Of a DNA stretch of 64,000 bases, positions 37,383 to 46,987 are shown in pieces. This DNA is from Alisma plantago-aquatica. Lineage: Eukaryota; Streptophyta; Magnoliopsida; Alismatales; Alismataceae. Numbering within the stretch: position 1 is the stretch's first letter; every line of letters starts with the position of its first letter. Both the position numbers and the translations under genes were made by a program. The notes under the pieces were generated by a model. It did not search any database. It saw only the letters and a list, made by a program, of their open reading frames with translations, and had not been told where the DNA came from. Location of the stretch: NCBI GenBank assembly GCA_963693085.1, contig OY856411.1, forward strand, positions 1,350,541,550 to 1,350,605,549, written 5' to 3'.

Positions 37383-38105
37383 TTGACACGTGAAGACTTC
37401 CGCACCATCCTTCGACCACAGTCAGCGGTGAATATGGGAATCTTCTGTTCCCTCCTTGCCAATTCTATTGAAATCTACAGAAGCTCTAAACGGAAGCAAC
37501 CAGTACTTAACGCTTCACTTGCTCTGGCCATGAGTCTATTATATAAATATTTACAAAGCAAATCTATCAAGCGGTTGTAGAGGGGTATTGCCAGAAAGGC
37601 ACGCTATATTACTGTGCCCTTTCAAGTTTCTGGCCACTGGCTTCTAATGATCGTGGATACCGCAGCTCGAGATGCCAAGGATTACAATTTCTGCGCCAGT
37701 GAATTAAAGGTCGGTATAATTAATTTTGCTGGTATTGAATTCGGGGAGGCCAGATGTATCCCTTTCCATCTTCTGAAACTAATCTGGGTTGCATGCACAT
37801 CCCTCCGAAATGGTTGGAACCAACCCTGGTTCCAAATCATAAACCCACAAGTCCAAACTCAAGAAGGATCTAGGGATTTCGCTTTCTACACTATACGCCA
37901 CATCCAAGCGCTCAATCAACAAATCCCTTTCAATGAGCTGGCCACAGAGGATTTTCATTCTCTACGATGATGTTATTCCATGGAGCTAATATGTGACAGA
38001 AGGTTCTTCAATGACTCAACTACGGCACCTGACGATGTCCCTTGTTACCTCTACTCGGCCATCCAACGTCCTCAAAAGTAGCCATTCCGGCAAACAATAA
38101 AGGAG
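37383..38105 (+). pseudogene. First Ulp1/SENP (peptidase C48)-like region in Athila-B
   Basis: Three stop-separated pieces share one frame (37383-37580, 37614-37970, then on to 38105). They keep the C48 order. An N-terminal ILRPQSAVNMGIFCSLLANS precedes a helical segment. Next is the His box ITVPFQVSGHWLLMIVDTA, where family members read 'P....HW.L..ID'. The strand VGIINFAG follows, where YDS-type Asp is expected and Asn is seen. Last is VQTQEGSRDFAFYTIRHI, matching 'Q....DCG.....', with Gln kept and the catalytic Cys position occupied by Phe. Ulp1 enzymes cleave SUMO from proteins; this copy would be inactive. The assignment is by motif order only, and no search was run. Confidence 0.55.
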
Positions 38106-38985
38106 TTGGAGAAACAACAACCCACCAAGGTCCCCGAGAAGAAACAATGGGACCCTTACTCTTTTGATCTGGCGAAGGATAAAGGGGACATCGAATTACT
38201 AACAGGGGCTACCATCAACAGACCATCTTCACAAAAAGTGCCCCTATCTGCCATTGAACTGACGTTCCCTAATTTTGACCTCACAGCCTGCAACAGTCTT
38301 TCCGACAATGAACTTTGGCTCATCATGTCTAGGCTTTACGCTAAGAAAGATGATCTCGTTTTTCTAGCCGGAGATATTCTGGTTATGGCAGATGTGCTAT
38401 GATAAACTGTACAGTTCAAAGGGTCTCTATCCGTGAGTTTGATGGTCGCCTATCAATATCTCCTCGGACGGAATCACCCTACGATATGTATGGCATCAAC
38501 ATATATGAAGGATGATCTTCTAAAGCTAAAGAACTTCAGAACAACTGAAGCACTCATTTCTTTCCTCCAACATATGACTCCAAAGTTTATCATTATTCCT
38601 ATCCTTCATACATAGCATTGGATGTTACTGGCGACAAATCTTCATGACGGAACAACAATCATATATAACAGTTCCGACAGTACAACTTAGATCAGCAACA
38701 GTATGCTACAACACTAGGAACACCCACGGAGGAGGTGGTGAAGGAGTGTGTTGACAAACTACATGACCTTCTCAGCAAGCACACATGGGCATACGGTAAA
38801 GAACACTTTCATTGCCCTACCTTCAGCCATAGATGCCCCCAACATCTCTGCGAGTCAAACGACTACGGCTTCCACGTCCACTACTAGATGTACACCATCA
38901 TCATCCTTGGAAGACCAGTAGAGGACATGACAGACATGGATTATCACGCCCTACGTGGAAAGTTTGCACCTAATCTTCTCTGAAC
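38106..38985 (+). pseudogene. Second Ulp1/SENP (peptidase C48)-like region in Athila-B
   Basis: The same frame continues (38106-38402, 38433-38615). LSDNELWLIMSRLYAKKDDL and SLMVAYQYLLGRNHP resemble the N-terminal helices of plant Ulp1-like proteins. The His box reads KFIIIPILHT, stop, HWMLLATNLHDGTTIIYNSS, that is P....-HW plus a YDS strand with Asp changed to Asn. After a one-base frame slip the C-terminal part (38690-38985) reads RCPQHLCESNDYGFHVHY and later ALRGKFAPNLL. This is the 'PQ....NDCGF' box with the catalytic Cys replaced by Tyr (TGC to TAC). Inactive as it stands. Beyond 38985 to 39600 nothing coding is seen. Confidence 0.65.
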
Positions 38986-39603
38986 GCCTGGAGCTAACAA
39001 AGGACTAACAAAAGCCTAACGTCCTTGTCCATGTACTTCTCGACCTACCACTTTGACACTCTGAGGACAGAGTGGGTGATAAGTTAGAGGGGAGTACACT
39101 GGACAAGGGCGAGGTATCATTTTTAAAACCCTTCCCTCTCTACCTTCCCTTTAAATTATGTACAAAATCTTTAGCCTTCTTTGCACATTTAGATTTTGTT
39201 TTAAGTAATTCGCCTATTAAAATAAATCCTACACATAAGAATAACATCCCTCTTAGAAAAGCTCATCCCCAGCTAAATTTAGAATCTAGTCAGTCCTTAA
39301 AAGCAATAACAAGAATAGCATATAGGCATGTAATGGCAAATTAATAATTTACCTTCACACTAGATTTTCATGTCTTTGCTTCAATTCTACATCTGACTCT
39401 CTGTAGGTCAACTTTAGGGCCGAAACAAGCCAAACACTCTCAAGGACGGGAGGGATATCAGGTGACACCCAAATCAAGAAACCTCACAAGTGGACCACAA
39501 AGTAGAAACCAAATAAGTGCATGTCAAGAAACTCTAAGAACAACTTTCTTCTCTTCAATAAAAGAGGCTCGTCCGTCCAATAAAAACCCCTAAAATCCCG
39601 AAA

Positions 39604-39764
39604 CCCGGCCGGTACATTCAGTTGCCCTCACAAAGGTAGATGTGTCGTGCCCAGTAGTGAGACCCTAAGGTATCCAAATATATGAAAAGGTCGATAACGG
39701 ACTCGCCCGGCCGATACATTCAGCTGCCCTCACAAAGGCATATGTATCGTGCCCGGTAGTGAGA
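39604..39764 (+). repeat. Two-copy hairpin repeat in the Athila-B 3' region
   Basis: Units at about 39604-39662 and 39706-39764 share CCCGGCCG(G/A)TACATTCAG and TGCCCTCACAAAGG, with (T/C)GTGCCC(A/G)GTAGTGAGA at the end. In the second unit CGATACAT pairs with ATGTATCG (8-bp perfect arms), extended by CCCGG on the left. The units are about 102 bp apart. They lie in the otherwise featureless non-coding 39000-40134. Confidence 0.8.
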
Positions 39765-40134
39765 TCATAAACACATAGACAAACCCTCCCCCACTTGAAG
39801 GGGGAATTACACAACAACCTTTAGCCAACCTTCATACCCACTCTAGCTTCCGGCAGTATTTTTAGAGAAGTATAAAACTGATTAGAGTCAACAACATGCA
39901 CAAAATAAAATCAAAAGGTGGTCCCAATGCGAGCTACGTGATATGGAAGAAACATGAGATCCAAGCAACTCTCAACACCTAAAAGAGTTAAGGCAAGCAA
40001 AAGCCCCGATACGACCTTAGCAGATCTCTGATTTAGAATTGAAGCAAGAGTATGGAAATCTTAACTAAATAAAATCACCTCGCCACTACGTGCCTTAGCT
40101 CCATCCAGCTTAAGGACAGTCTAGACTCTAAGTT

Positions 40135-40142
40135 ATGGGGGG
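40135..40142 (+). other. Polypurine tract of Athila-B
   Basis: ATGGGGGG lies directly before the 3' LTR (TGATAACC at 40143). AGCTTAAGGACAGTC at about 40108 and TCTAAGTT before the tract correspond to the conserved pre-PPT motif seen in the other Athila-type elements of this window. Confidence 0.8.
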
Positions 40143-41884
40143 TGATAACCTCCCATTTTGCGATGTTATCTTATTGATTTTTCGCAATTTTCCATACTCT
40201 TTCTTAGATAAATTAGGTAAAATCTTTAACTTTCCACTTTATTGCAAATATACCATTAAAATAACTTTTCCTTTTATTTCTTATAGAAAAGCACAAAAAA
40301 ATTACAAAAGCACCAAATGGCCCCAAGACCGGATGACACCAAACGGTCCCAAGACTGAATGGACACCAAACGGTCCCAAGACCGAATGGATACCAAATGG
40401 TCCCAAGACCGAATGGACACCAAACGGTCCCAAGACCGAATGGAGATCAACCGGTCCCAAGACCACATAAAGCTACACGGTCCCAAGAGTGAATAAAGGC
40501 AAACGGTTTTAGGACCGTAAGGACTCAAACAGTTTCTAGACTGGAAGAGTCCAAACGGTTTCGAAACCGAGAGAGTCCAAATGGTCTCAGAACCCAAATG
40601 GTTTTCATGACCGTTTGGGCCCAAAACCGCCCAAACCGTTTGGACTCCACTCAAAGCCTATAAATAAGACCCAAAGGGTCCTCACAAGGTATCAAGTTTT
40701 CAGATGTCCAAAGGCTGCCTCTGCTATTCTAGAGTTGTTCCATCCTTCATCCACCGCCCAGAGGCTACCGGTCTGAGATCCACACTCCATCCAAAAGTTG
40801 CTTTCTCTCTCAACGCCAAAGAAGGTGGGAAGAGGAGGATTCATCATCAAGCAACCTTCGAAGTGTGAAGATCATCGCTCTCTCTCTACAAGGGGTTGAC
40901 CTTCCTCCATCCTTCGTGGAGATGACGTTCTCTCTCTCTCTTATCACCTCCTTCTTTTCCCTTGCCATGAGCGAGTAGTCTTATACACTAGGGTGCGGTG
41001 AGTAGCCCCACTACCCATGTTTTCATTTCATGCAATGTAATCCATAAGTTTGCAATAGAGATATACTTTCTTTTCAGTTCAACATCAATCGTTTAATGAA
41101 TGCTTGTTGCTTGATCACCAACTTGTGTTACCTTTTATCTTTTAGTATGAATTGTCTATGTTTGTACTATTAGATTCGAATCTCAATTGAATGTTGGTTC
41201 TTGATGCATGTAGTCACCATGCATCTGTTTCGGTATCTAGGAGTGTCTTTCAAGAAGTGGAGTAAACTCACTTCCATCATTGTACTTTCATACTATGAAA
41301 TGGAATCAGTTGACATATGAAAGTACAACCTTGATAAGTTGATGAACACACTTTGTGAAGGGAATGTTGCAAAGCAGGTGACCATTCGTTTGGGGATGGT
41401 TGGCATTGCAACATTCCCACACTTCTTGTAGTTAGTTCTCTGAAAGGAAGCTAAATCTACAAAGATACTAACTGGTTAGACTCTTATTGCAGGTTATGTT
41501 TTTATGTTGCATGTTTTGATCCATGCGTAGTGGTGGTGAAATCCGATCACATCCTAGTGGTTTCTTAACATTGTTTACAACCTTAAATTTACTTTCTTGC
41601 TTTTGTTTTATTTACACTTAGTTTAATCAATCAAATCAACTCTTTGATCTAAATACCAATTGTTAAGGAGCTAAATGAAATTCTAACATTTTCTATCTTG
41701 TTGATCCTAACAAGACCATTGTCCTATGGATTCGACCCTTAACTATACTACAATAAGGCTTCCACGTATCCTAGCATACGTGGATGGAGTTTTAATATAG
41801 TATAAGCAAGGCTAAACCTAAAGACTTACTAACTTTAGGATTTTTAGTGGTGCATGCAATTCCACACAAGTGGAAGCTCCATCA
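40143..41884 (+). mobile_element. Athila-B 3' LTR
   Basis: It is 1742 bp, collinear with 25171-26933, with scattered substitutions and small indels (fewer 27-bp units, shorter CT run). In the first 100 bases I count about five differences. It carries its own hairpin array (40313-40647) and TATA box (40659-40666). It ends CTCCATCA and is followed by the GTCCA duplication. A GTG codon in its last 15 bases is an artefactual start for the downstream ORF. Confidence 0.95.
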
Positions 41885-43330
41885 GTCCACCATCTATCTG
41901 CCCTAGCCATCGAATGTGATTGCTTTAATAACTCTATGTCGAGTACTAAGGTAGTTCACGAGTTCTATGTGAATTTGCATTGGAACTACGACTCGCTTAT
42001 CCCCCCGCCGAATACTCAAGTGATCCTCACATCGATGACCGTGGGTTTCCATTTCCAAGTCTCCAAGGACACCTTAAATGTCTTTCTTTCCAAAGACGAG
42101 GAAAACGACATGTGGCGCAAGGATTATGGAGAGTATTTTGATCTTCTGGATCTGGAAGGTTTCTACAAGCAAAATGAATTGACCTTACCTGATATTCATC
42201 GTTACTTGAAGAAACCTGACGTTCCTTATAAGAAGAGGTCCACCCTACCTTCCTCATCCCTTGACCTTAGGAAGCGCATATTGGCTTTAGTGATCAACTG
42301 TAATGTCCATCCAAAGAAAAACCAAATGGACATTGCAGAGAACACTATTGTCATTATGTATTGCATGTTAGAGAACATCGGTGTCAAGTGGGCCAGATGT
42401 ATTCTATGTCATATGACCTTCTTTGACACTAGTAAGAACACAAAAGGCACCCACCCTCCCTACCCGGCTTTGATTTGTGGCTATTTCAAGTTCGCCACCG
42501 ACAAATCCCTCTTTTCTGACTTCCACTACTCAGTCGCCAGAAAGGGTGTTTGCATCAGTGAGACCACACTTCAAATGTTTGTGCCTGTGTTCTCCTCCAC
42601 CCCTGGTGCTTCTCCCTCAGCTTCTATAGCCCCAGCCTCCTCCACCCAAGCTCCACCACCGCAACCTCCTCTCAGACCTAGCTGTGCTTCGTTTTGTGTA
42701 TCAAATGAAACCCTTTTGGGATATATGATGCACCAACAAGCACACAACCAACAGGTTATGGACCATCTGCATCAGGATCTATGTTCCATCATGTCTACCA
42801 TGAACCTATCATGTGCTCACCATTATCCCACCTACCATCCCTACCCCAGTGGTGATTATGCTTCCTATGCATATAATCATTACTACCCCACTCCCGATCC
42901 TTCCGTAGCACCTCCGCCACCTTTTGTTGCTGGTAGATCTACTCTTGTCTATCTACCATTGCCTTCTGGCCCCTTTTCCACTCTGCTTGCCAGCCTTGGA
43001 GACTCTACTCCATCCTTCCCACAGGCCAATGAGCTTCATGCTCTTGGTATGTCTTGGGCTGAGCAGAATGCTTGTTGGCCCGGTCGCTCTTTTGGGCCTC
43101 CTGCTGATGAGGAGATGTCAGACCAGGTTGACGATGTTGAGGATGATGATGTTGATGATGATGGTGATGGCGAGGATGCTTCAGATGATGGTGATGGTGA
43201 TGGTGATGGTGTTGACTTCGATGATGATGGCACTGCTGCTCCACCTTCTAACGGAGATGAGGACTACACGCTTGGAGATTATGATGATATCGTAGATATA
43301 GATAGCTTAGATGTTAAGGTTGTTTCTTAG
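41885..43330 (+). pseudogene. Sirevirus envelope-like third ORF, 3' piece, putative plant transposon-protein domain
   Basis: The frame runs without a stop from the insertion point to 43330. Residues such as VHEFYVNLHWNYDSLIPPPN, VGFHFQVSKDTLNVFLSK and RILALVINCNVHPKKNQMDI match the 'putative plant transposon protein' family (Transposase_32 type) common in retroelement third ORFs. A Pro/Ser/Ala-rich linker and a Tyr/His/Pro-rich segment (near 42830-42900) follow. An extremely acidic Asp/Gly C terminus comes from GAT/GGT triplet repeats (43120-43225). The first codons before 41885 belong to the Athila-B LTR, not to this gene. Function unknown. Confidence 0.8.
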
Positions 43331-43701
43331 TTTTTAGTCTAGCATGCTTATCATATACATATTTCTACACTATTTTGTATAAGAAACATCTTGGCACATA
43401 TATCTGAGTTGTACGATTTTTATCTTTGTTTTCATCATCTTATGCTTGTAGTTGCTCTCATGTGAACATATCTTTCAGTTGTTATATATCTGATGTGCAC
43501 TCTCACTTTTTACTCTGATCTTTCGTATGTGTTGGTGCCATCTTCTTCCACATTTTGATTACAACTTAGATTGTATGTTATCTTCTATCTCTGTGTGATA
43601 TATGCTATGTGATTGCTTATTCAATCTGCATATGTGGTTGCTTGTGTTTTGGAGAAGACCTGAGTTTATGCTATTCTACCCCCTTACTTTTTGATAATGT
43701 C

Positions 43702-44026
43702 AAAAGGGGGAGAGATATTTCAAGTCTTGAAACTCAATCATATTGGTATTCATCATTATACTACTACTTTTAGCTTGTGAGATCCTTTTCGCGTTCATTC
43801 ATTGTTCATCATGTGAACTTGCAAAGGACTACATACTACATGTAGATTGTTATTGCTATGTGTAGATAGACTAACCATGCAGGTTAGAGGAATCATAGAT
43901 TGAGGGGGAGCAATTCACATTATTCATATCATGAATTCCCCAAAATTCACAAAGCAAAGGTATAACTTCTACATCCTTTCTCAATATGTTTGAGGAATGG
44001 TTTGTCATTGTCAAAAAGGGGGAGAA
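43702..44026 (+). other. Three polypurine tracts upstream of the Sirevirus 3' LTR
   Basis: AAAAGGGGGAGAGA (43702-43715), TGAGGGGGAGCAA (43901-43913) and AAAAAGGGGGAGAA (44013-44026). The last abuts the LTR and would prime plus-strand synthesis. Multiple tracts are a recorded Sirevirus trait. The first and last share a TGTCAAAA-type left context. The remaining 43331-43701 is T-rich and non-coding. Confidence 0.85.
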
Positions 44027-45540
44027 TGTTGACCTTGAGGTTATACATTGTCCATGTTTTGATAATGACTTAACCATTCCACTCATATGTATCTAATATG
44101 TGTACTAAATATTGATTTCAGGTATTAGGTACATGAAAAGGATCCAAAATCAAAAGCCCTAAAATGGCTCAAGTTCAAGTCAAAGACCTACAAGTGTGTA
44201 TTTGTGGAAATCCATATAAATGACCTTAGAACATTTCTGTAATCACTTGTAATGATGAATTGACTTGTAACTTAGATGAGAAAAATGATTGGGACATAAA
44301 ACGCCAAAGTTAAATGACTTTAGATGCATTTTCCAAAGATTGACAACAGGTTGTCGATCGGTCGAGTTTTCCCCAGGACAAACTCGGTTGATCCATCTTG
44401 GTTAGTTTTCTGGAGATATCATCGGTCGAGTTGTGTTTTCACAGAACTCGACCGATCGAGTGCCTAACCAAAATGACCTTCAGTGATCGGTCAAGTTTCC
44501 CCAGGACAAACTCGACCGACAGTTTGAATATCAGTTTTGTCTTTTACTTGATTGGTCGAATTAACTTTATTGAAACTCGACCGATTGCAATGTACAGAAT
44601 TTTGTAGAAAAAGTGATGTGACCGTTGGTGTGTGTTTTGAGAAAAAATAGAGTCGCTGCTTTGAGAAAAAAATGGCTATTTTTGTATCTAAGTGTCCCAC
44701 AACTTAAAGGGGCACCCTCAACTATAAATAGGACCTCTTGGAGTTCATTCCAAGGTTGCTCCTTCATTGCAAACTTGGTTCTAGCATAGTTGAGAGTGTT
44801 CTAACACTTTGAGCCCCTTTCTCTCTCTACCTTCAAGTAAAATTCGTGAGTATGAGTGAGATAGGTTCTTGTATTAGAGAGCTACTCCCTATATTGATGT
44901 AAAGCTCTCCTCCTCCATCTTCCTACCTCAATTCCCATTGAAGATAAAGTTTGAAGATCTTCTCCAAGTGAAGGAGAAGGAGGTGTTGTTCTTCAAGGTT
45001 GAAGAAAGCAAGGTACTCCAGATCTCCAAGTGAAGGAGATAGGTGCTCAAGATCTCCAAGTGAAGGAGATAGTCAAGGTAATGCTCAAGGAAGATAGGTA
45101 ATCCCTTGAAGGCAGAAGACTTGAAGGAAGGAGTGGGTAAGTCCATGTTGATGGCTGAAGACTCCATGGTTCAAGTGGGTAAGCTCCTTATATAGGTTGA
45201 AGATCTTTTCTTAAGGTACTAAGCCCTTGGATGTGTGGTTGTTGTGTCTTGTAATCTTATTGTGGAATATAAGAGTACCAAGATTGCAAATCCTAGAGAC
45301 TAACCCCCTCTAGGTAGTGGACTAACATTGCTCCTAAGTTTAGGACATGGAACCACTCTAAACCACCTGTCCAAGTGCTTGCTTATCCTTGTCTCTCATC
45401 CTTTCTATGTATGTTAGATTAAGACATCAAATTGTTGCTTGTTTAAGCTTTTACACTTTATGTAATTTGGTGGTCTAATTTGTCTTGTGAGAATTGTGAA
45501 GCTCTATTCACCCCCCCTTCTAGAGCCCATTAATCCAACA
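44027..45540 (+). mobile_element. Sirevirus 3' LTR
   Basis: It is 1514 bp, from TGTTGACCTTGAGG to TAATCCAACA, collinear with 17647-19149. Palindromes lie at 44351-44585 and TATAAATA at 44723-44730. It includes a short extra segment (AAAATGGCTC near 44160) absent from the 5' copy. Confidence 0.92.
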
Positions 45541-46153
45541 ATTTTTGCCTTCACATTGTTGTCTAATGTGGAATAAGTTTGTGCCTTTTTGGGACATTCA
45601 CATTTATATTATAGGTTCATTAAGGACTTCTTCAATATTATATAACTGCTCACAAATATTCTCTTTAGGGATACTATTTTCTCATTTGACTATATGTGTA
45701 TGGAAAGCTTCACCAACTTGAAGGATGCTCTTGTTACCGCTCCTATCACTTAGTACCTAACTAGTCTCAACCTTTTGAGATCAAGTGTGATTCTAGAAAC
45801 TATTCAGTATGACCAGTTCTAGGATGGTCGGTTGACAAAAGGCACAATGTCATATACTACACCTCGAAGACTCTAGATGAAGCACAACACAATTACACCA
45901 CCACTGAGAATGACCTTCCAGACATTATGTGCAACTTTGATAAATTCTAATGATATTATGTTGGTTCAAAGGTGATTGTCAACACTGACCATGATGTCAT
46001 TTGCTAATTGATGACAAAGAAGGATGTCAAGACCAGGTTGATACAGTGGATCCTATTATTACAAGAGTTTGACCTATAGGTACGTGATAAGAAGAAAAGC
46101 AAGAATGTGATTTTTGATCACCTTAGCCGCATACATCTTCTCGACAAGGGTAG
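45541..46153 (+). pseudogene. pol: Athila-A pol continued: end of RT and RNase H
   Basis: The frame fragments are YRFIKDFFNII (parallel to YRRFIKDFSKI of Athila-B), SFDYMCMESFTNLKDALVTA, FEIKCDSRNYSV, YYTSKTLDEAQHNYTTTEND, NTDHDV and KTRLIQWILLLQEFDL, ending SKNVIFDHLSRIH. This is the RNase H module that follows directly on the RT cut at 17646. It ends at 46153, where a Cassandra element is inserted. Confidence 0.8.
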
Positions 46154-46987
46154 TGTAATGCCTGGGCCTACTACCCAAGGCTCTAGTAGAGTTTCATGAA
46201 TGAAGACTGGCCCCACAAACCACCACTGCCATTAACCACACTCTTTTTCCTCACTAACGTGCAAGTCAGGATCAAGTTCCTGACTTGTCACTCATCCTAG
46301 TACTACTCTGGGTTGAGCATTCTTAATTCACAGAGTTCTTTAGTGATGGGCTCCCTGAAAAGGAGGTGCACCTTGGTGATATGGGTAGTCCAATCATTCC
46401 TTTTAAGATCGTTTAATCTGAGGCCTCAAATCATGAGATGTTATAATTTTCCCCACTTAGACTCTTGAAGTCATCGGCAAGGCTCAACTATAAGGCCTCA
46501 TAATTATTCCCCATTTCAGTATAAACCCAGAATGTTCATGTGCACCCAACTCCTGATCAGGGATACCAGCACAAGGGTGGCACCTTCATCATGGATAGCC
46601 CTTTCTGACTAACCTAGGCCATACAACTTAAAAGTGGCATGCCACATGTCCATGTGGGCCCCACCTACTAGAGGGGTTTTGGCTCTGATATAATGTATAA
46701 TGCATGGGTCCACTATCTAAGAATCTAGTAGAGTTTCAAGAATGACGAATGGTCCCATAGATCACCACTGACCTTACAAACATGCTTTCTCCTCACTCAC
46801 GCACAAGTCGGGATCAACTTCCTGACTGGTCACCATTCTAGTTCTACTCTGGGTTGAGCACGCTTAACCATAGAGTTCTTTAGTGATCGAATCCCTAAAA
46901 AGGAGGTGCACCTTGGTCCTATGGGTAGTCCAATCATTCCTTTTTTAAGATCATTTTATTTGAGGCCTCAAATCTTGGGATGTTGCA
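46154..46987 (-). mobile_element. Cassandra TRIM element, minus orientation, inside Athila-A
   Basis: Two direct repeats of about 292-294 bp (46154-46445 and 46694-46987) flank about 248 bp. The flanks are GGTAG (46149-46153) and TGTAG (46988-46992), a 5-bp duplication with one mismatch. Read on the minus strand, the LTR starts TGCAACATCCC and the Met primer site TATCAGAGCCAAAAC lies at about 46675-46690. A purine tract (AGTGGGGAAAAT) precedes the other LTR. Both LTRs contain 5S-rRNA-like sequence. No coding capacity; mobilised in trans in known cases. Confidence 0.9.
46828..46894 (-). promoter_or_regulatory. 5S-rRNA-derived RNA polymerase III promoter region in a Cassandra LTR
   Basis: On the minus strand this reads GAACTC, GTTAAGCGTGCT, AGAGTAG, ACTAGAATGG and TGACC in the order and spacing of plant 5S rRNA (A box, intermediate element, C box). 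The second copy lies at about 46286-46354 in the other LTR. It is not a functional 5S gene, because the 5' and 3' thirds of 5S are not preserved. Confidence 0.85.

Larger units (their letters stand above)
25171..41884 (+). mobile_element. Athila-like Ty3/gypsy element 'Athila-B', near full-length, with extra ORF carrying Ulp1-like regions
   Basis: LTRs (25171-26933 and 40143-41884) run from TGATAACCTCCC to AGCTCCATCA and are clearly similar along their whole length. They are flanked by a perfect 5-bp duplication GTCCA (25166-25170, 41885-41889). Between them lie an Asp primer site, gag, pol with complete RT-RNase H-integrase motifs, an internal promoter-like module, a very long third ORF region (34046-38985), a hairpin repeat and a polypurine tract. 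The total is 16.7 kb, long for an Athila. It is the youngest autonomous insertion in the stack, because it sits inside the Sirevirus. Confidence 0.93.
17647..45540 (+). mobile_element. Sirevirus (Ty1/copia, SIRE/Maximus lineage), itself split by Athila-B
   Basis: The LTRs (17647-19149 and 44027-45540) both run from TGTTGACCT to ATCCAACA. Flanks are ATTAT (17642-17646) and ATTTT (45541-45545), a 5-bp duplication with one mismatch. The layout is LTR, Met primer site, gag, protease-integrase-RT-RNase H, a third envelope-like ORF, several polypurine tracts, LTR. The copia domain order (integrase before RT), the palindromic LTR and the multiple polypurine tracts fit the genus Sirevirus. Without the 16.7-kb Athila-B insertion it would be about 11.2 kb. 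Confidence 0.9.

Noticed and set aside
37383..38985. Nested MULE transposon as the source of the Ulp1-like regions
   Set aside because: No terminal inverted repeats, 9-bp duplication or MuDR transposase were seen, and the preceding ORF runs into the region with no boundary. It was kept as part of Athila-B, though an old capture event is possible.
39604..39764. Possible CRISPR-like array
   Set aside because: There are only two units, in a plant retrotransposon 3' region, with no cas genes.
43005..43295. His-rich or Met-rich ORFs overlapping the end of the Sirevirus third ORF
   Set aside because: They are frame shadows of the GAT/GGT repeat encoding the acidic C terminus.
46286..46354. Possible 5S rRNA gene
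   Set aside because: Only the internal-promoter portion resembles 5S, it lies in a 292-bp terminal repeat, and the structure is that of a Cassandra element.
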